From Bugula neritina (taxonomy: Eukaryota; Bryozoa; Gymnolaemata; Cheilostomatida; Bugulidae): DNA of 64,000 bases. Each line of letters begins with the position of its first letter. Position 1 is the first letter of the stretch. Under the pieces are notes generated by a model that saw only the letters and a program-made list of their open reading frames with translations, had not been told where the DNA came from and made no database searches. The stretch covers positions 615,751 through 679,750 of the forward strand of contig OZ037773.1 in the NCBI GenBank assembly GCA_964035545.1, read 5' to 3'. Shown piece by piece: positions 1 to 13,800 of this stretch. The translations under genes and the position numbers were made by a program.

Positions 1-879
1 TTTACCACCCTGTAGTGTATTCTAGATTTCTTGTTGCTTTGGCTATGAAAATGTTATAACTTTTGAAATAAAATTTCTGACAGTTAATAATCTCCACCAG
101 GGATAGTCAAATATATTTTAAAAGCATTTTTGAAATGTTTTGAATTGTCAATTAAGTTTGCTTCATTTCAAATGGACAAATAAAACTGGATTGATACCAA
201 CCAGTCTTGGTGAGAAAAACAAGATTACAATAGACCATTATAGACATTTTGAATTGAATATTTAAAGCTATAAATGAAATATCTGCAATATCCAGCATTG
301 CATAATATGAAACAATCAGATATATTACAAAATAATCTTAGTTTGTATTTCTGTAACAGTGTCTAATATGTAGATAGGGTTTTGTTAAAGTCTAACAGTT
401 CCGTAAAACTGTAGCAATAGCTACAAAATGAACTTTCTCATTTTGGTATCTCCAACGGCCTTTACAAGGATCCAAACCTGTTGCCTAGCGTGCTTACTCA
501 TGCAAATTGCCAGTTCTGTAATCATTGCTAACTATCACTTCGCCTACATGCTTTGCATTATGCTAATGAATTTTTCACTTAAACAAGACAGAGCCAGCTT
601 GAATGAAACTACAGCTATGAAAACATACCGGTTCTCGTTTGATAGATTCCTTACAGACATTCCGTACGATTCCAAATGATGCTGCATGTATATGCCATTG
701 ACATTTGTTGAATATGTTATAGTGTAAAACATTTAGGATAAACTACTGATAGAAAAATGATTTCTCTGCTTTTTCACATTGTTTCGGGTTTCAAAATATT
801 TCTTCAATAAACTCTTGTAGATTTCCCCAAGTATGTGAAAATGAAATGTCAATGAAGTTAATTTGGTTTATTTTCTTAG
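1..879. other. Upstream region of gene A, no gene recognised
   Basis: No convincing coding exon is visible. The stretch is AT-rich and recurs in diverged form at about 7038-7736, upstream of gene B, so it is the 5' part of a tandem duplication unit of about 7 kb. An acceptor-like TTTTCTTAG ends at 879, 22 bases before the start codon of gene A. This suggests that an untranslated first exon lies further upstream and that the promoter is not next to the ATG. Confidence 0.5.
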
Positions 880-901
880 AGTTATTTTCTCATACATAAC
901 T

Positions 902-3900
902 ATGAAGGTGATTTATACTATGATGTTTGCTGGCTTAGCTTTGACAAGGTAAAATATGCTATTATCATCTAACTTTAAGTGGTTCATATAATAAACAGGT
1001 TTGCTGTATCAGCTGTGAAGGTTTTGTTGGCCAACAAATTTCCTGTAGATTAACTCTCTATTACACTTTCTTAAGACAAAAGAATATATGCTTCATTAAC
1101 TTAGTGTTGAAAAATGCCTTCAATATATTCGTGTATTATTCAGTTATATTCCTTACCACTAACTACAGTTTATCTAATCACTATAACTTGAAAAGGATAT
1201 AATTATGCTGAGAGCTCAACTGTTAGAAAGACATTTTATCAAATGAATATATAAAGTTATACCAACAGTGAAGAGAGTATAATTAACAATACATATGTGA
1301 AATATTTTCATAGCTTCTGTGAGGGTGTTAGAGTAAACCTGGCAGATGGAGTTGTCACCTCTGTCACGGCTACCTTCTCTTTTGATCTACCTTCAGATAC
1401 TTCTTACTTTGTTGAGGCAGGTGGCATGCAGGTAAATAATATAATACAATTTAATTATAGGAAATTGTTATTGATAGGCAAGAAAGCATATTATAGCATA
1501 TAATAATACTTTGAAATGCTTTGATCTACAATTTCTTTAAAATTCAGAGAAAGTTTCATTGATTAAAGAGCATTAACCTAACTAGTAATTTTACAAACAA
1601 TAATGTTCAACCATCTTATTGTCACTGTAGTGAGTTTTATAGGTTCTATATATAGATTAACCTATAAAACTCAATCTAGAGTCGTACAGTAACATGAATG
1701 GTAACAAATAAACTACGACTTTATATCAAAATTCAGGATATTCAGAATATTCAGTATGATGACAAGAACACTAAAATATTCAGGATATGACATGCTATTT
1801 TAATAATACACTCTCAACTTGAAGCACCAAGGATAAACATTCCTATAACAATCTAATGGTATACAGCATACATGTAAAGAAAGTATTATATTATTGCACT
1901 CTCAACTTTGAACTCACGCAAGTTTATAGTCGCTGTGAGAAACCCCAGATAGAAAGGGTTTTTGTTAAAGCAGGCTAAGGACTTATTTAAATGAGGCACA
2001 GGAGCAATTATGACTGGATGCTCTTCCTAACATCACCAATGGCCTTTGTCAGGGCTTGAACCCATGACCTTGGTGTTTACTAGGCAAACGCTCTAACCTC
2101 TAGACCACGGCTGTTCCCTCACTCTCAACTTTGAACAGCAAGGATAAACGTTGTTGAAACCATGTAGTAAGGATAGTATGTCTTTTCAGATAGATCTAAT
2201 AGATCCTACACAGATGTTAATAGCTGTGATGCCTCAGGTGTCTCTTAAAAGAACTGCTGCTATTTCTAATTTACCAATTGATAATGTGAAGCAACCTCTT
2301 ACAGGTTAGATTTCATTGTAGCCTATAACTTTATTGTGTGAAAAAATTATGCTCATGTGTATTTTATTTTATAGATAATTTCTCTCTGTTTGTAAATGAC
2401 CTTGTTTCACTGATACTTGAGATTAACCTGTAGTGATTTCTTTGTCATATTTGAGTAAAGCTTTGTTGTGGCAACTTTGTCTTAGAAGATGAGCCCAATA
2501 CTTGTTCCTCAAGAGATATTTAAAAACAGTTATAAGACTTATACCCTATTTTACTTGCAGTCTTGTATGGAGACCCTTCTAAGAGTTTCACTGACAGATA
2601 TGATCCACTAGAGTTTATTGATGGAGATAATGATACGTTTACAATGATCAGAATTGGCCACATGTATCAGACATCAGACCAAAAGTATATCTACTTTGTT
2701 GACCAAAGATCTTGTGTTAGAAAACTTGACAGGATGGCTGTGAATCTCACAACTATAATAGGTAAAGGTCACTGTGGTAACAGCACACTCGGTTTTGATA
2801 GTAGCACAGACCCAAGAGATGTCTATGGTATGACGTATTATGAAGCTGCCGATACTTTCTTCATCTCTGTACAAGATAATGGTGTATACACGTTCAGCAG
2901 AACATCTCCTCAGCTTCCTTACACACAGACAGGCCTTCTACCTCTCAGTGAAATATCCACCACAATTTCTGATGGGATTGGAGATATGTTGACTGTAGGT
3001 GACATTGTGTGGCAGAAGGTTGGTGAAGGACTAAACAGATATGATGTGAGTGGATATAAAACTAACAAGAATACCATTCTAGACTTTAGTTCTTCAGGGA
3101 ATGCACAGAGGTATCTAAGGTGAGTGAAAGGCTGTGGTTTTTATTCAAATTAAATGCTCTTGAAAAATAAAAACTAAAACTGCAAAAGAAATTAAGCAAA
3201 TAGTAATAAAGATTCTCACGCAAGTTTGTGATCACCACCCCTGTGAGAAATCCCTGATGAAAAGGTTTTTTGGTAAATCCGTTAAGAACTTATTTAGACC
3301 ACAGGAGCAATTATGACTGGATGCTCTTTCTCGCATCACCAATGCCCTTTGTGAGGGTTCGAACCCATGACTATATGCTTACTTCTAGGCAAACGCTCTA
3401 ATCCCTAGCTCACTGCTGCTCCCTAAATAAAGCAAATACTAAGAAACAACTTAAATTGTGATTTTAACATTTTTACGATTACATAATGGTAACAAAGGTA
3501 ATAGTAAGTCGTTTTTTAAAGTTGTTCAAAAATACAAGGCTCACCAAGACTATAAATTAGCTGCTGTTCTAAACTTTAATTCTTCTCTCAAACCTAGTAA
3601 TGGAGTGTAGAACTGTTTGTAAATATGATGTAGCTCTATTTTATTAAATGTGTCAGCTCTAGTGATATGTTGTAAGTACTCAGTCTATACAAGCTAAGAT
3701 TCTAGTTAGCCACTTTACTGACATCACTCCAGGTGCAGATATGCTTTTAATTTCTTTCATACACCTGAACAGAACAAGCTAGAATTCTGAATAGCTACTT
3801 TTGTGCTAAAATTATATGCCATTGTAGATATCCTAATAGTACACCTGCTGTTTCTACACCAGAGGGAGTTATTTTACAGCATCCTTCAGACCCTGACTGG

Positions 3901-5236
3901 CTGTGTATTCTAGATAAGAAATATGCTTCTCTGTTTTTCTATAATGTTGTTGATGGTAAATATTAATCTTAATTTATTAAAAAAATCAAGTTAACAATAT
4001 TTTCTGTGTATAGTGAATATAATGTACATAAGTATATGAAGTTATGAATAATACATTTTAACAATATTTTATTCCTAATAATATAATAGTAGTTGAATTA
4101 ACGTGACATAAGCACAATCTCTCAAGATTCTATCTCAGATCTATCTCTACTAGTTAAATTTATAAAAAATGTGAAAGATAGTCTTTTTATCATGAACTAT
4201 TATCAATTTCAAATCAATCATATCATAGAAAAAGGTCAGATCTATCTAAGAAATAGAAAAAAAACTGCTTGCAAAAATTTGTGTGCTCATAAGCTAGAAG
4301 GATAACTCATTGTTCGCTATTAGCAAAGTACTAAATAATTAAAACGACTACCTCTCAAGAGAACAAAACTTTCACTTTCATTTCAATTGTTGGCAAAACT
4401 CAGTCAAATAAAATTATACTTGGTAAAAGATAAAAAGAGAAACTTTAAATGGAATATGGATGATTAGTAAAATTGCAAATGTTGTCAGATGCTGCATAAT
4501 TTTAAATATAACAATCTTGTAAGTTTATAAATACTCTGCTAGACAGCTATTAATTTTATATATTATGTCTAAAAAATTGTCAAGTTGAAAATATTCAATA
4601 ATTATAGTTATCTCGAATTGCACAATTTTATCAGATTGCTTTAAGATACAAAATTTGCTGTAGATAGTTTATGATAATTGCAAATTTATAAACCACAATA
4701 ATTCTATTTTGTTTTACTCAAAGTAGCTTTAAACAATCACTCAGACAAGTAAACTAATAATACTAGGCAAATACCATTCAAGTTAGAAAAAATTAAACAG
4801 AGGATGTCATGAAAAAATGAGCAAACTGAAAGTATTTCCCAGATCCATGTGGCTAAGATGAACGGATGTTGATGCATGAAAGTGCAGCGATAGTGTGCAT
4901 ATACTGCAACTAGTCTGTAGTCAGTTTGATTAAAATTTGTAGCATATTTGAGTGTTTCTTGTTTTCATATAGGCACTTTAATTAAGATGTGCTCAGAGAG
5001 CACCACCACCTCTCAGGATGGAACTGCAGATGTCTGTCTGTTAAAGGACTTAACTGCTGGTGTTTGGATCAATGAAACTCTAATGATAGTTTATGAAACC
5101 AACAGAACTATGAAAGAAATAAAATGGGGTAAGTGTGCTGTGTAAGTGTACAGTGTAGGAGTACATATGGTCATGGTACTCTGTTCTGTGCTGATGAGGG
5201 GACAAATCCCGAAACAGCTGCTGTCCACGGATTGAG

Positions 5237-5281
<45 letters not shown>

Positions 5282-5541
5282 GTGTATAGTTTACCACTAA
5301 AGAGAGCTCAATGCAGTGCAGAGCAGAGTAAATAAAAGTAATGAACGATAAAATTTGATTTAAAACACTTTATTACTACTAGTTTCATGTGCATAGAATG
5401 TACACAATCTTCAGATAAAATGTTAAGATTTTATCTGAAGATTGTGTACATTCTATGCACATGAAACTAGTAGTAATAAAGTGTTTTAAATCAAATTTTA
5501 TCGTTCATTACTTTTATATATATATATATATATATATATAC

Positions 5542-5631
<90 letters not shown>

Positions 5632-6529
5632 AGCAAATCTTCCCTTAATAACAGAAATGAGATTCTATCCACATGCAGACATGCACGTAAACACTACCTG
5701 GGCAACATCACATAACAATACTAACAATTCTCAACCATAGTACTACCTATTATAAATTACCCTTTCCATCAAACATCTAGCTTTTATAGTCTAATCCATG
5801 AGAAAAAGAGCAATTTAATTAATTAATAGATAACACCAAATCCACTACTATGTTTGCATTTCGTTTTACGTTGTGTTTAGCATGATAATTTTCTTTATGT
5901 AAAAATTTGAATAAAGATTGGTAAAGGTTGGTGATGGTTGGTAATAGTTGGTGATGGTCGGTTGGTTATAAGTTAGAAATAAATATAAAATACAACCTGT
6001 TTGCCTCTCTGGCCTATAAGTAGTTTATTCAGTGGTAACTAAGCATCAGCCTTTACTTTATATGCACTCCAATGCTCATAAGTCTTGAGAATGTGAAGTG
6101 AAAGTTTCATATTGAAACCAACTTTTACTGATCTCCTAAGTTTATTAATAGCCAGTGCTCTAATCACAAGACTATGACTGTACATATGATAGAGTATATT
6201 ACCTAAATAGTGTTGCAAACAAACTTTCTGATCAAATTGCAGCAGTTTGAATAAATAATTGAAGACTGTCATAAATATTTTCAACTTTTATTAAAGTTTT
6301 TATCGCTTCAATAAAATATTTTTATGCATGTATTGTTAACCACACCTCAGAAATATGCTATAGCAATAGCTAAGTTTTTCTGTCTATTTCAGGACTTGCC
6401 ATTATTGTTGGCTGCTCTGCTGGTGGTGTCATTATTTTATTGGGAATAGTTGGTGGAATTTATGTGAAGAAAAGAACGTCGACTGATTATTATTCACTGA
6501 AGTATTTCCAACCAAGCAGCATTGCCTGA
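902..6529 (+). CDS. Gene A: type I membrane protein of the five-copy cluster
   Basis: Exons read from splice sites: 902-948, 1314-1431, 2190-2304, 2561-3119, 3828-3955, 4973-5128, 6393-6529. Total 1260 bp, 419 residues, no stops, junction phases 2-0-1-2-1-1. Exon 1 is a signal peptide ([15 protein letters not shown]). Exon 4 carries blade-like strings such as [15 protein letters not shown] and [10 protein letters not shown], weakly like NHL repeats; exon 5 continues with [16 protein letters not shown]. Exon 6 has two Cys (MCSE, DVC) and N-glycosylation sites (NET, NRT). Exon 7 is a Gly-rich transmembrane helix (IIVGCSAGGVIILLGIVGG) stopped by VKKR and a tail of about 18 residues. There is no Thr-rich stalk exon between exons 6 and 7, unlike B-E. 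Six ectodomain Cys suggest three disulfides. I do not recognise the family; a cell-surface receptor or adhesion role is inference. A polyadenylation signal AATAAA lies at 6684. Confidence 0.8.
1914..2119 (-). mobile_element. tRNA-derived SINE in intron 2 of gene A
   Basis: Read on the minus strand, this 206-bp unit has a tRNA-like head with an A-box region (TGGTCTAGAGGTTAGAGCG) and a B box (GGTTCAAGCCC), typical of an RNA polymerase III promoter. It is flanked by a perfect 17-bp direct repeat, CACTCTCAACTTTGAAC, at 1897-1913 and 2120-2136, which is the target-site duplication. A sister copy lies at 3212-3425. Confidence 0.85.
3212..3425 (-). mobile_element. tRNA-derived SINE in intron 4 of gene A
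   Basis: Second copy of the SINE at 1914-2119, in the same orientation. On the minus strand it shows the A-box region (GAGCTAGGGATTAGAGCG) and a canonical B box GGTTCGAACCC. Flanking AATAAAG at 3205-3211 and 3426-3432 is a likely short target-site duplication. Confidence 0.8.
5242..5276. repeat. (TA)n microsatellite
   Basis: An uninterrupted TA run directly abuts the PLE-derived sequence that starts at 5275. Confidence 0.9.
5275..5517. mobile_element. PLE 3'-end fragment folded into a palindrome
   Basis: Positions 5332-5421 and 5428-5517 are 90-bp inverted arms around a 6-base loop (GTTAAG). The sequence is the same PLE 3' terminus found in the large palindrome at 22992-23933. The extra left part 5275-5331 matches the reverse complement of 23934-23983. 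No coding potential. The fragment lies between two (TA)n arrays. Confidence 0.8.
5514..5630. repeat. (TA)n microsatellite
   Basis: A long TA array with one short interruption (CATTATAT near 5541). It separates two different PLE 3' fragments. Confidence 0.9.
5631..5915 (+). pseudogene. PLE 3' fragment: GIY-YIG endonuclease C-terminus and UTR
   Basis: The first 85 bases encode the C-terminal tail of a Penelope-like polyprotein ([19 protein letters not shown], then a stop). This matches the last residues of the fragment at 42993-43481. The rest is the 3' untranslated part, also matched in inverted orientation near 42770-42950. It is a severely 5'-truncated copy inside intron 6 of gene A. Confidence 0.8.
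5916..5966. repeat. Short GGTTGGTRAT-type tandem repeat
   Basis: About five imperfect copies of a roughly 10-base unit (GATTGGTAAAGGTTGGTGAT-like) follow the PLE fragment directly. It may be the simple-sequence tail of that insertion. Confidence 0.6.
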
Positions 6530-7736
6530 GAATAGTCATGTGTATGATTTGAAGTAAAAGTTGTATCTCATTGCTTTTGGAAAATTCCTTGCAAAATTCA
6601 ACGAACCTTCTACATGTACATAGTGTGCATTCTAAAATGATATGAAGATTTGAAATCTTTGTAACAATTTTTGTCAGAACCAAAATAAAAGAAAGAGATA
6701 TTATCTTTATTACTTCCAATCAACTACATTGTTTATATTATTACCTGCACTACCCATTATTACCTGCACTACCCATTATTACCTGCACTACCCATTATTA
6801 CCTGCACTACCCATTATTACCTGCACTACCCATTATTACATGAACTACCCATTATTACCTGCACTACCCATTATTACCTGCACTACCCATTATTACATGA
6901 ACTACCCATTATTACATGAACTACCCATTATTACTACTTGCACTACCCATTATTACCTGAACTACAACTTTAATCTGACTATCAAAGAAGCACGGCGGTG
7001 CAATGTGACCAAAGGTGACCATCAAAGAAGCAGTTCATTTACCATCCTGTGGTGTAATCTAGATTTCTTGTTGCTTTGGCTATGAAAATGTTGTAACACG
7101 CAATAAAATTTCTGACAGTAATCACCACTGGGGATATTCAAATATATGTTGAAAGCATTTTTGAAATTTTTTGCATTGTGAACTAAATTTGCTTCATTTC
7201 AAATAGATAAATGGAACTAGATTGAGATCAACCAGCCTAGGTGAGAAAAACTAGATTGTAGTAGATCATTATAGACATTTTGAATTGAATATTTAAAGCT
7301 ATGGGTGCCTACTCAGAATATATCTGAAATACCCAGCATTGCATAATATAAAACAATCAGATATATTTCATAATAATCTTAAGTTTGTTATTAAAGTTTG
7401 TATTTCTGTAAGAGTGTCTAATGAATAAGTTTTTTATAGAGATTTAGCAGTCTGGTAATACTGTAGCACAATAGAAATTAGAGAGAGCCAATCAAACGAA
7501 CCCATAGCTATAAAACATTTAGGTTTCTATTTGATTTATTCCTTACAAGTATTTGGTATGCAGTGTATATTTGTAGAATATGTAATATAGAGCATAGGTT
7601 AAACTATGGAAAACATTCTTTATCTGCTTGTTAACAATGTTTTGAGCTTTGCATTACGCTTTCCAATAACATCTTGTAGACTTCCCCAAGTATGCAAAAG
7701 TGAAATGTCAACTGAGCAATTTTAATTCAGTTTCAG
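6530..7736. other. Spacer between genes A and B
   Basis: Holds the 3' UTR of gene A (AATAAA at 6684-6689), the 16-bp minisatellite, and from about 7038 a diverged second copy of the sequence at 1-879. No protein-coding exon is supported. The open frame at 6729-7085 is only the minisatellite read as protein. Confidence 0.6.
6738..6962. repeat. 16-bp minisatellite, unit ATTACCTGCACTACCC
   Basis: About 14 tandem copies, some with the variant ATTACATGAACTACCC. It starts about 210 bp after the stop codon of gene A. Related copies sit at a similar distance 3' of genes B (22930 and 24229) and C (26575-26935, inverted with the gene). Confidence 0.9.
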
Positions 7737-7760
7737 GGAGTTATCTTCTCACACATAACT

Positions 7761-8902
7761 ATGAAGGTGATTTATACTATGATGTTTGCTGGCTTAGCTT
7801 TGACAAGGTAAAATATCCTATTATCACCTAATTTAAGTGGTTCATATAATAAACAGGTTTGCTGCTTGAATCAGCTGTGAAAGTTTTGTTGGCCACAAAC
7901 TTCCTGTAGACTATTGTCCCCCCCCCCCCCCCGCAGTCTTATATCACCAATATCTAACTAGAATAATGTTATACACGAAAATGTTTCAGTATTGAAAAAA
8001 ACTTTAAATAACTTTTTGTTTTATTTTATTATATTTCCCACCACCAACTTCTAAAAATGATTTATGCTGAGAGCTCAACTGTTAGAAAGACATTTTATCA
8101 AAAGAATATATAAAGTTATACCAACAGTGAAGAGAGTATAATTAACAATACATATGTGAAATATTTTCATAGTTTCTGTGAGAGTGTTAGAGTAAACCTG
8201 GCAGATGGAGTTGTCACCTCTGTCACGGCTACATTTTATCCTGATCTACCTTCAGATACTTCTTACTTTGTTGACGCAGGTGGCATGCAGGTAAATAATC
8301 TAATACAACTTAATTATATAAATTTGCTATTAATAAGAAAGAAAACATAACATAGTATAACAATAATTTGAAATACACTGCTTTAGAATATTCTTTAAAT
8401 TAATTGAATAAAGACAAAGTTTCATTTATTAAAAAGCTTCAAAGCAGTGAGCGATTTCCCAAATGCTAATGTTTAATGATCTTATCTGTGCTCACTATCT
8501 GTCTCATATTAAAGCATAAGGAACTATGCAATCTATAAAACTCAATCTAGAGTCCTAAAGTAACATGAATGGTGAGAAATGAAGTACATCTTTATATCAA
8601 AGTTGAAGTTATTTAGAGTATTCGATGACATGAATTCCAAAACACCTAATATAGAACATGCTTTTATAATATTCAAGACAAGACAATAATATTATGCACT
8701 CTCAACATCAGAGAACAAGATGGTTTCAACAATAAACTAGAGCGTGCATGTGTTTTCAGATAGACTTGACAGATCCATCACAGATGTTGATAGGTGTGAT
8801 GCCTCAGGTGAATCTCAAGAAAACTGCTGCTTTCTCTAATTTACCAATTGATGATGTGACTCAACCTCTTACAGGTTAGACATCAATATTAAGTACATAA
8901 TT

Positions 8903-8964
<62 letters not shown>

Positions 8965-10785
8965 TCTATAATTAAAAATGAATCAAAAGAACTCAATATT
9001 TCGAAAAATAGAGTATTTATATTTGGTACTAATACAATTTTGGATATAAAAATAAACTTAGATCTTCATTCTATTGACTACAATATTGTTTCACGTAGTG
9101 CGAGCTACGATCATCAGGTCGTTGTGTGTACGCTTGAGTGATTTTGTTTTGAAATTAGCATTGTTAGTGTATTACTACACTGGAATGTTTTAACTAGCGT
9201 CTGTTAAGTGCACAAGTAAAAATCTGCGTTTATGTTTACACGTGGTGGAAAGCTCTTTTCGTTTGTTGGGGGAAAATAATTCCGGTTGTTTTAAAATTAT
9301 ATATTTCTCATAGCTGCATAAGTTACATCTGTTGGTTAGGTTTGAGTATAATTTGCAAATTTTTAAAATATTCCATTTTAAGCTGAATTTTGTGTTGTTG
9401 TCTTTTAAATTCCAGATGTGTCTGCTGAGTTGCGTGCTGTTGGCTTTATCTGCATGTAGGAAAGAGGCTTTGTGGTTATTGAATCTGGTTTTGAAGGTAG
9501 TCGAACAGTGTCCTATGTACCTATGAATGGCTGGAACTATTGTCATGTCTTGTTACAGTTGCTTGGTATATTACGTTTTTGTATAAGCATTTACCATTTA
9601 ATGGACAGTGGGAAGGTTGTTTGCAGTTACATTGTGTGTCATTTAGTTTAGTAACGGTAGTAGGGGTGTGTGCGGTTTTAAGTTTGTGATGGTTCGAGCC
9701 ATCAATAATATTTTTCATGTTGGGCATGCATGATAGCTAATTTTTAAGGTTTTCCTATTGAAAATTTTACTTAGTTGGTTGGATGGTGGAAAGCATTTGT
9801 CTATGATTTGAAGAAATTTCTTCCCTATTTTGGTTTTTACTGTTGAACTAAAAGGTGGGTTGTACCACAATATGTTTCTATTTCTATTTTTATTATTGTT
9901 GTTGGATTTAGGTGTCGGGTTATATTTTAATTTATAGTCATATCTACTGCTTCTTGGTACGGTTGTGTGGTGGTGTTAAACTCCTTCTCATTGGAGGATA
10001 GTGAGCTAAGTCTTTTATTTATATTTTCTGGTATGTTTTTCAATACTGCAGGTGGATGGTCGCTTTGTTTGTGAACATAGAGGATAGTGTTTCCAGGTTT
10101 TGTATAGGGCTTATAGGATTGGTTAGTCAAGTTGAATGTTACATCTAGGAAGTTTACAACTTTCTTATTGGCTTCTATTGTAATTGAGAGATTAAATTTT
10201 CTAAAAAAGTTGCATATTTGTTTTTTGTTCTGCTCTATATGTCTAGGTGTTCCTTCACAAACTATGAGTCTATCATCTCTATACAGGCCTGAATAACATT
10301 CTATATTCATTTCAGTAGTTAATAGATTAAGCAAGTATATTCCAATTAGTTGGCAGTTTTCGGCGCCGTCATAGCTTCCCATAGTGACATCAAAATTACT
10401 GTCGTGTTTTTTTGTCCATTGTTCACCATTGGAGATAAGGATGAACTTTTTAGAGTGTAAAATTATTTCCTGGTGTTCAGTTGGTATGCTGGTAAAGTGT
10501 GACGCAAAGGAAAGGGCTTTGTAAAGGAGGTCTTCGGTTATTGATGGGTAGAAATTGCATATGTCAAAAGTAATAAATGAACCTTCTCCGTCCACACTTC
10601 TGCTTTAAGTCCACTCCGCACCTATTTTATTCAATGTTTTGTTTTGACTTGTTAAAGATAATTTAGTTGATGGGTTCGAACAATTAGTTTTATCCAGGGA
10701 TACTGCTTATATTGTAACCTTCGGAGGATGGTTGATACTATCATCAGGTATTATGGTTTAGAACAATTTTAATTTGCCATGTGTC

Positions 10786-10835
<50 letters not shown>

Positions 10836-13800
10836 TATATAAAGTGATTTTTCTCTGTGTATCAACCATCTCATGCTACTGCTACTCTACCAGTATTTTG
10901 GAATAATCTCTTTATCATACTCATGGGAAATGTTGCACTTTATTTGGGAACTTTTATATGTTGTCATAAAATTTACCTATGTTATTTACAGTTTTGTATG
11001 GAGACCCTACTAAAACTTTCATTGACAGATATGATCCACTAGAGTTTATTGATGGAGATAATGATACGTTTACAATAATCAGAATTGGCCACATGTATCA
11101 GACATCAGATCATAAGTATATCTACTTTGTTGACCAGAGATCTTGTGTTAGAAAACTTGACAGGATGGCTGCAAATCTCACAACTATAATAGGCAAAGGT
11201 CACTGTGGTAGCAGCACACTCGGTTTTGATAGTAGCACAGACCCAAGAGATGTCTATGGTATGACGTATTATGAAGCTGCCGATACTTTTTTCTTCTCTG
11301 TACAAGATAATGGTGTATACACATTCAGCAGAACATCTCCTCAGCTTCCTTACACACAGACAGGCCTTCTGCCTCTCAGTGAAATATCTACCACAATTTC
11401 TGACGGAATTGGAGATATGCTGATGGTTAATGACATTTTGTGGCAGAAGGTTGGTGAAGGACTAAACAAATACGATGTGAGTGGATATCAAACCAACAAA
11501 AATACCATTCTAGACTTTAGTTCTTCAGGGAATGCACAGAGGTATCTAAGGTAAATGAAAGGCTGTGGCTTTTATTCAAACTAAACTCCAGTAAGAAATT
11601 AGGCATAAGATTGTCATAGAGATTGAGCTAAGAGTAAAACAAAGTTAAAAACATATCGGTAGGAGATTGTAAATGTGATCATGATTGGTCAATGTCTAAA
11701 AATCATAACATGTTATCAGCTAATAACATGTTATCAGCTAATAACATGGTCAATTCTGAAAATCATTTATATCTATAGTTTAATTATTATAAACATAAGA
11801 AAAAATAATAAGTTTGGGGCTATAAAATAATTGCCATTTCTCTTCTCAAACCTAGTAATGTAGTGTATAGTTGTTTGTAGATTGAACTCTACTTTATTAA
11901 ATGTGTCTGTCATATGCAGTGAAAATTTCTAGGTACTCAGTCTACAGGCTAGCATTCTAGTTAGCTACTTTATCGATATAAATGTCGGTCTTTGTAGATA
12001 TCCTAATAGAACAGCCACTGTTTCTACACCAGAGGGAGTTATTTTACAGCATCCTTTAGACCCTGACTGGCTGTGTATTCTAGATAAGAAATATGCCTGT
12101 CTCTTCTTCTATAATATTGTTGATGGTAAATATTATTAAATATATAGGATATCAAAAGGACAATATAAACTATTGAAGTTTCATGTTTTTTGTATCTAGT
12201 GAAGATGCATTTATGATTGATTGATTGATTGATTACAGATCACAGACATGAAAACATGTGAAATTTATTGAAAATCCTGTAATAAGTAGACAATAACAAA
12301 ATTAAAAAAGAAGTCAGAACTGTGTTGGATTATTTAAAATAAAAGATTATTCAAAGTATTTACAAGATGTCATAAAAAGCTATCTCTGCCCCATGCTTCT
12401 CTGTATTTGATGGTTCGATATCTTCCAGAGGGGCATTGACTCAGGAACTCATTTATAAAGTGGTTATCATGAACTAAATATTTGATGGCGCTTGTTTTAG
12501 TTTGTTTCTGAATATGCAAATCTATACCATGATACTTAATACCAATTTTAGGGTAATCTTTGAAAATCTTTGTACCACTGGCATGTGTAGATGCAAGTAA
12601 AAATAATAAGTAGACAATATAGGAGATGCGTGACATGATGAAACCTTTGAATTACATATTCGCTAGAAGTTTAGAACTAAAATCTTTTTTTAAGTTGTAA
12701 CCATTAACTGCACATGCTCATGAAATTTCAAACTCTGATCCACTAACACACCAAGGTAGTTCACTCTATCAGGCACTACAATGTTAGTTCCATTCAATAC
12801 AAGAGTATGGGTATGAAGTTTAGCACGTTGGGTTGAGAATACTATTTCTTAGGTCTTAGTCAGGTTTAATTGTGGATCATAGCAAAAGCTATTTATGTAA
12901 CATTTTAATAAAACTTCAATTTTAATAATGATAATATTATTATGATGGAACCTCGTTTATTGCTACTGATATGATATGATATGATATGCGTTATTAGTGC
13001 AACTGGTCTGTAATGAATGTGACTGGAATCTGTAACCAACTTGAGTGTCTCTGGTATCTTTATAGATGCTTTAATTAAGATGTGCTCAAAGAACACCACC
13101 ACTGCTGGTGTTTGGGTCAACGAAACTCTAATGATAGTTTATGAAACTAACAGAACTATGAAAGAGATAACATGGAGTAAGTATAGAGTGTAAGTGTACA
13201 GTGTACGGAGTATAGTATATGTGTATAGTGTAGATATATAGTGTAGGTGTATAGTGTAGGAGTATAGTATATGTGTATAGTGTAGATATATAGTGTAGGT
13301 ATATACTGCAGGTATATAATGTAAAGTGTAGGTGTATACTGCAGGTATATAATGTAAAGTGTAGGTGTATACTGCAGGTATATAATGTATAGTGTAAGAA
13401 CATACTGTAGGTATATATTGTATAATGTAAGTATATAGGGGTAACGAAGGGGGGGCACAACGGGTCGAATTTTGCATTTATTGCTCTCATTCGTCTGTTT
13501 TTCAAGTTACTAGTTCAATAATCTTTAGTCTTAATGCTGCATCTGTTGTCTATTGCAGGTATCAGTTTGTTGTTTCTATCTCTCTCACAACTTTCAGAAT
13601 AAAGAAATTTTCATGACGAAAAAATTGGCCTATTGGGCCACTGGGTGGGACACAACAAATATATGGAAATTTTTAGCTTTTTTAGCTGTTTTAGCTGTAC
13701 AGTTTGTGGCACTACGGATAGCAGAGGAAGGCAAAATCAAACGCACCTTACTCGGTTCTACAGTGCCATTATCATTACTGTTTAGAACTAAAAATATGTT

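Noticed and set aside
428-679. 83-codon frame upstream of gene A
   Set aside because: Not preserved in the duplicate sequence upstream of gene B.
2674-2874. Antisense open frame of 66 codons inside exon 4, present in all five copies
   Set aside because: It is conserved only because exon 4 itself is nearly identical; it is a shadow on the opposite strand without its own start context or domain.
3300-3425. A tRNA gene
   Set aside because: A and B boxes are present but the cloverleaf is not maintained, and the sequence continues as a SINE body with a flanking direct repeat.
5455-5715. Tyr-Ile repeat protein
   Set aside because: Translation of a (TA)n microsatellite joined to a PLE tail. The same applies at 28256-28441 and 33060-33242.
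6738-6962. CRISPR-like array
   Set aside because: Units are directly adjacent with no spacers, and the genome is eukaryotic; it is a minisatellite.
13128-13505. Tyr/Thr-rich minus-strand frames
   Set aside because: Read-through of the intron 6 minisatellite.
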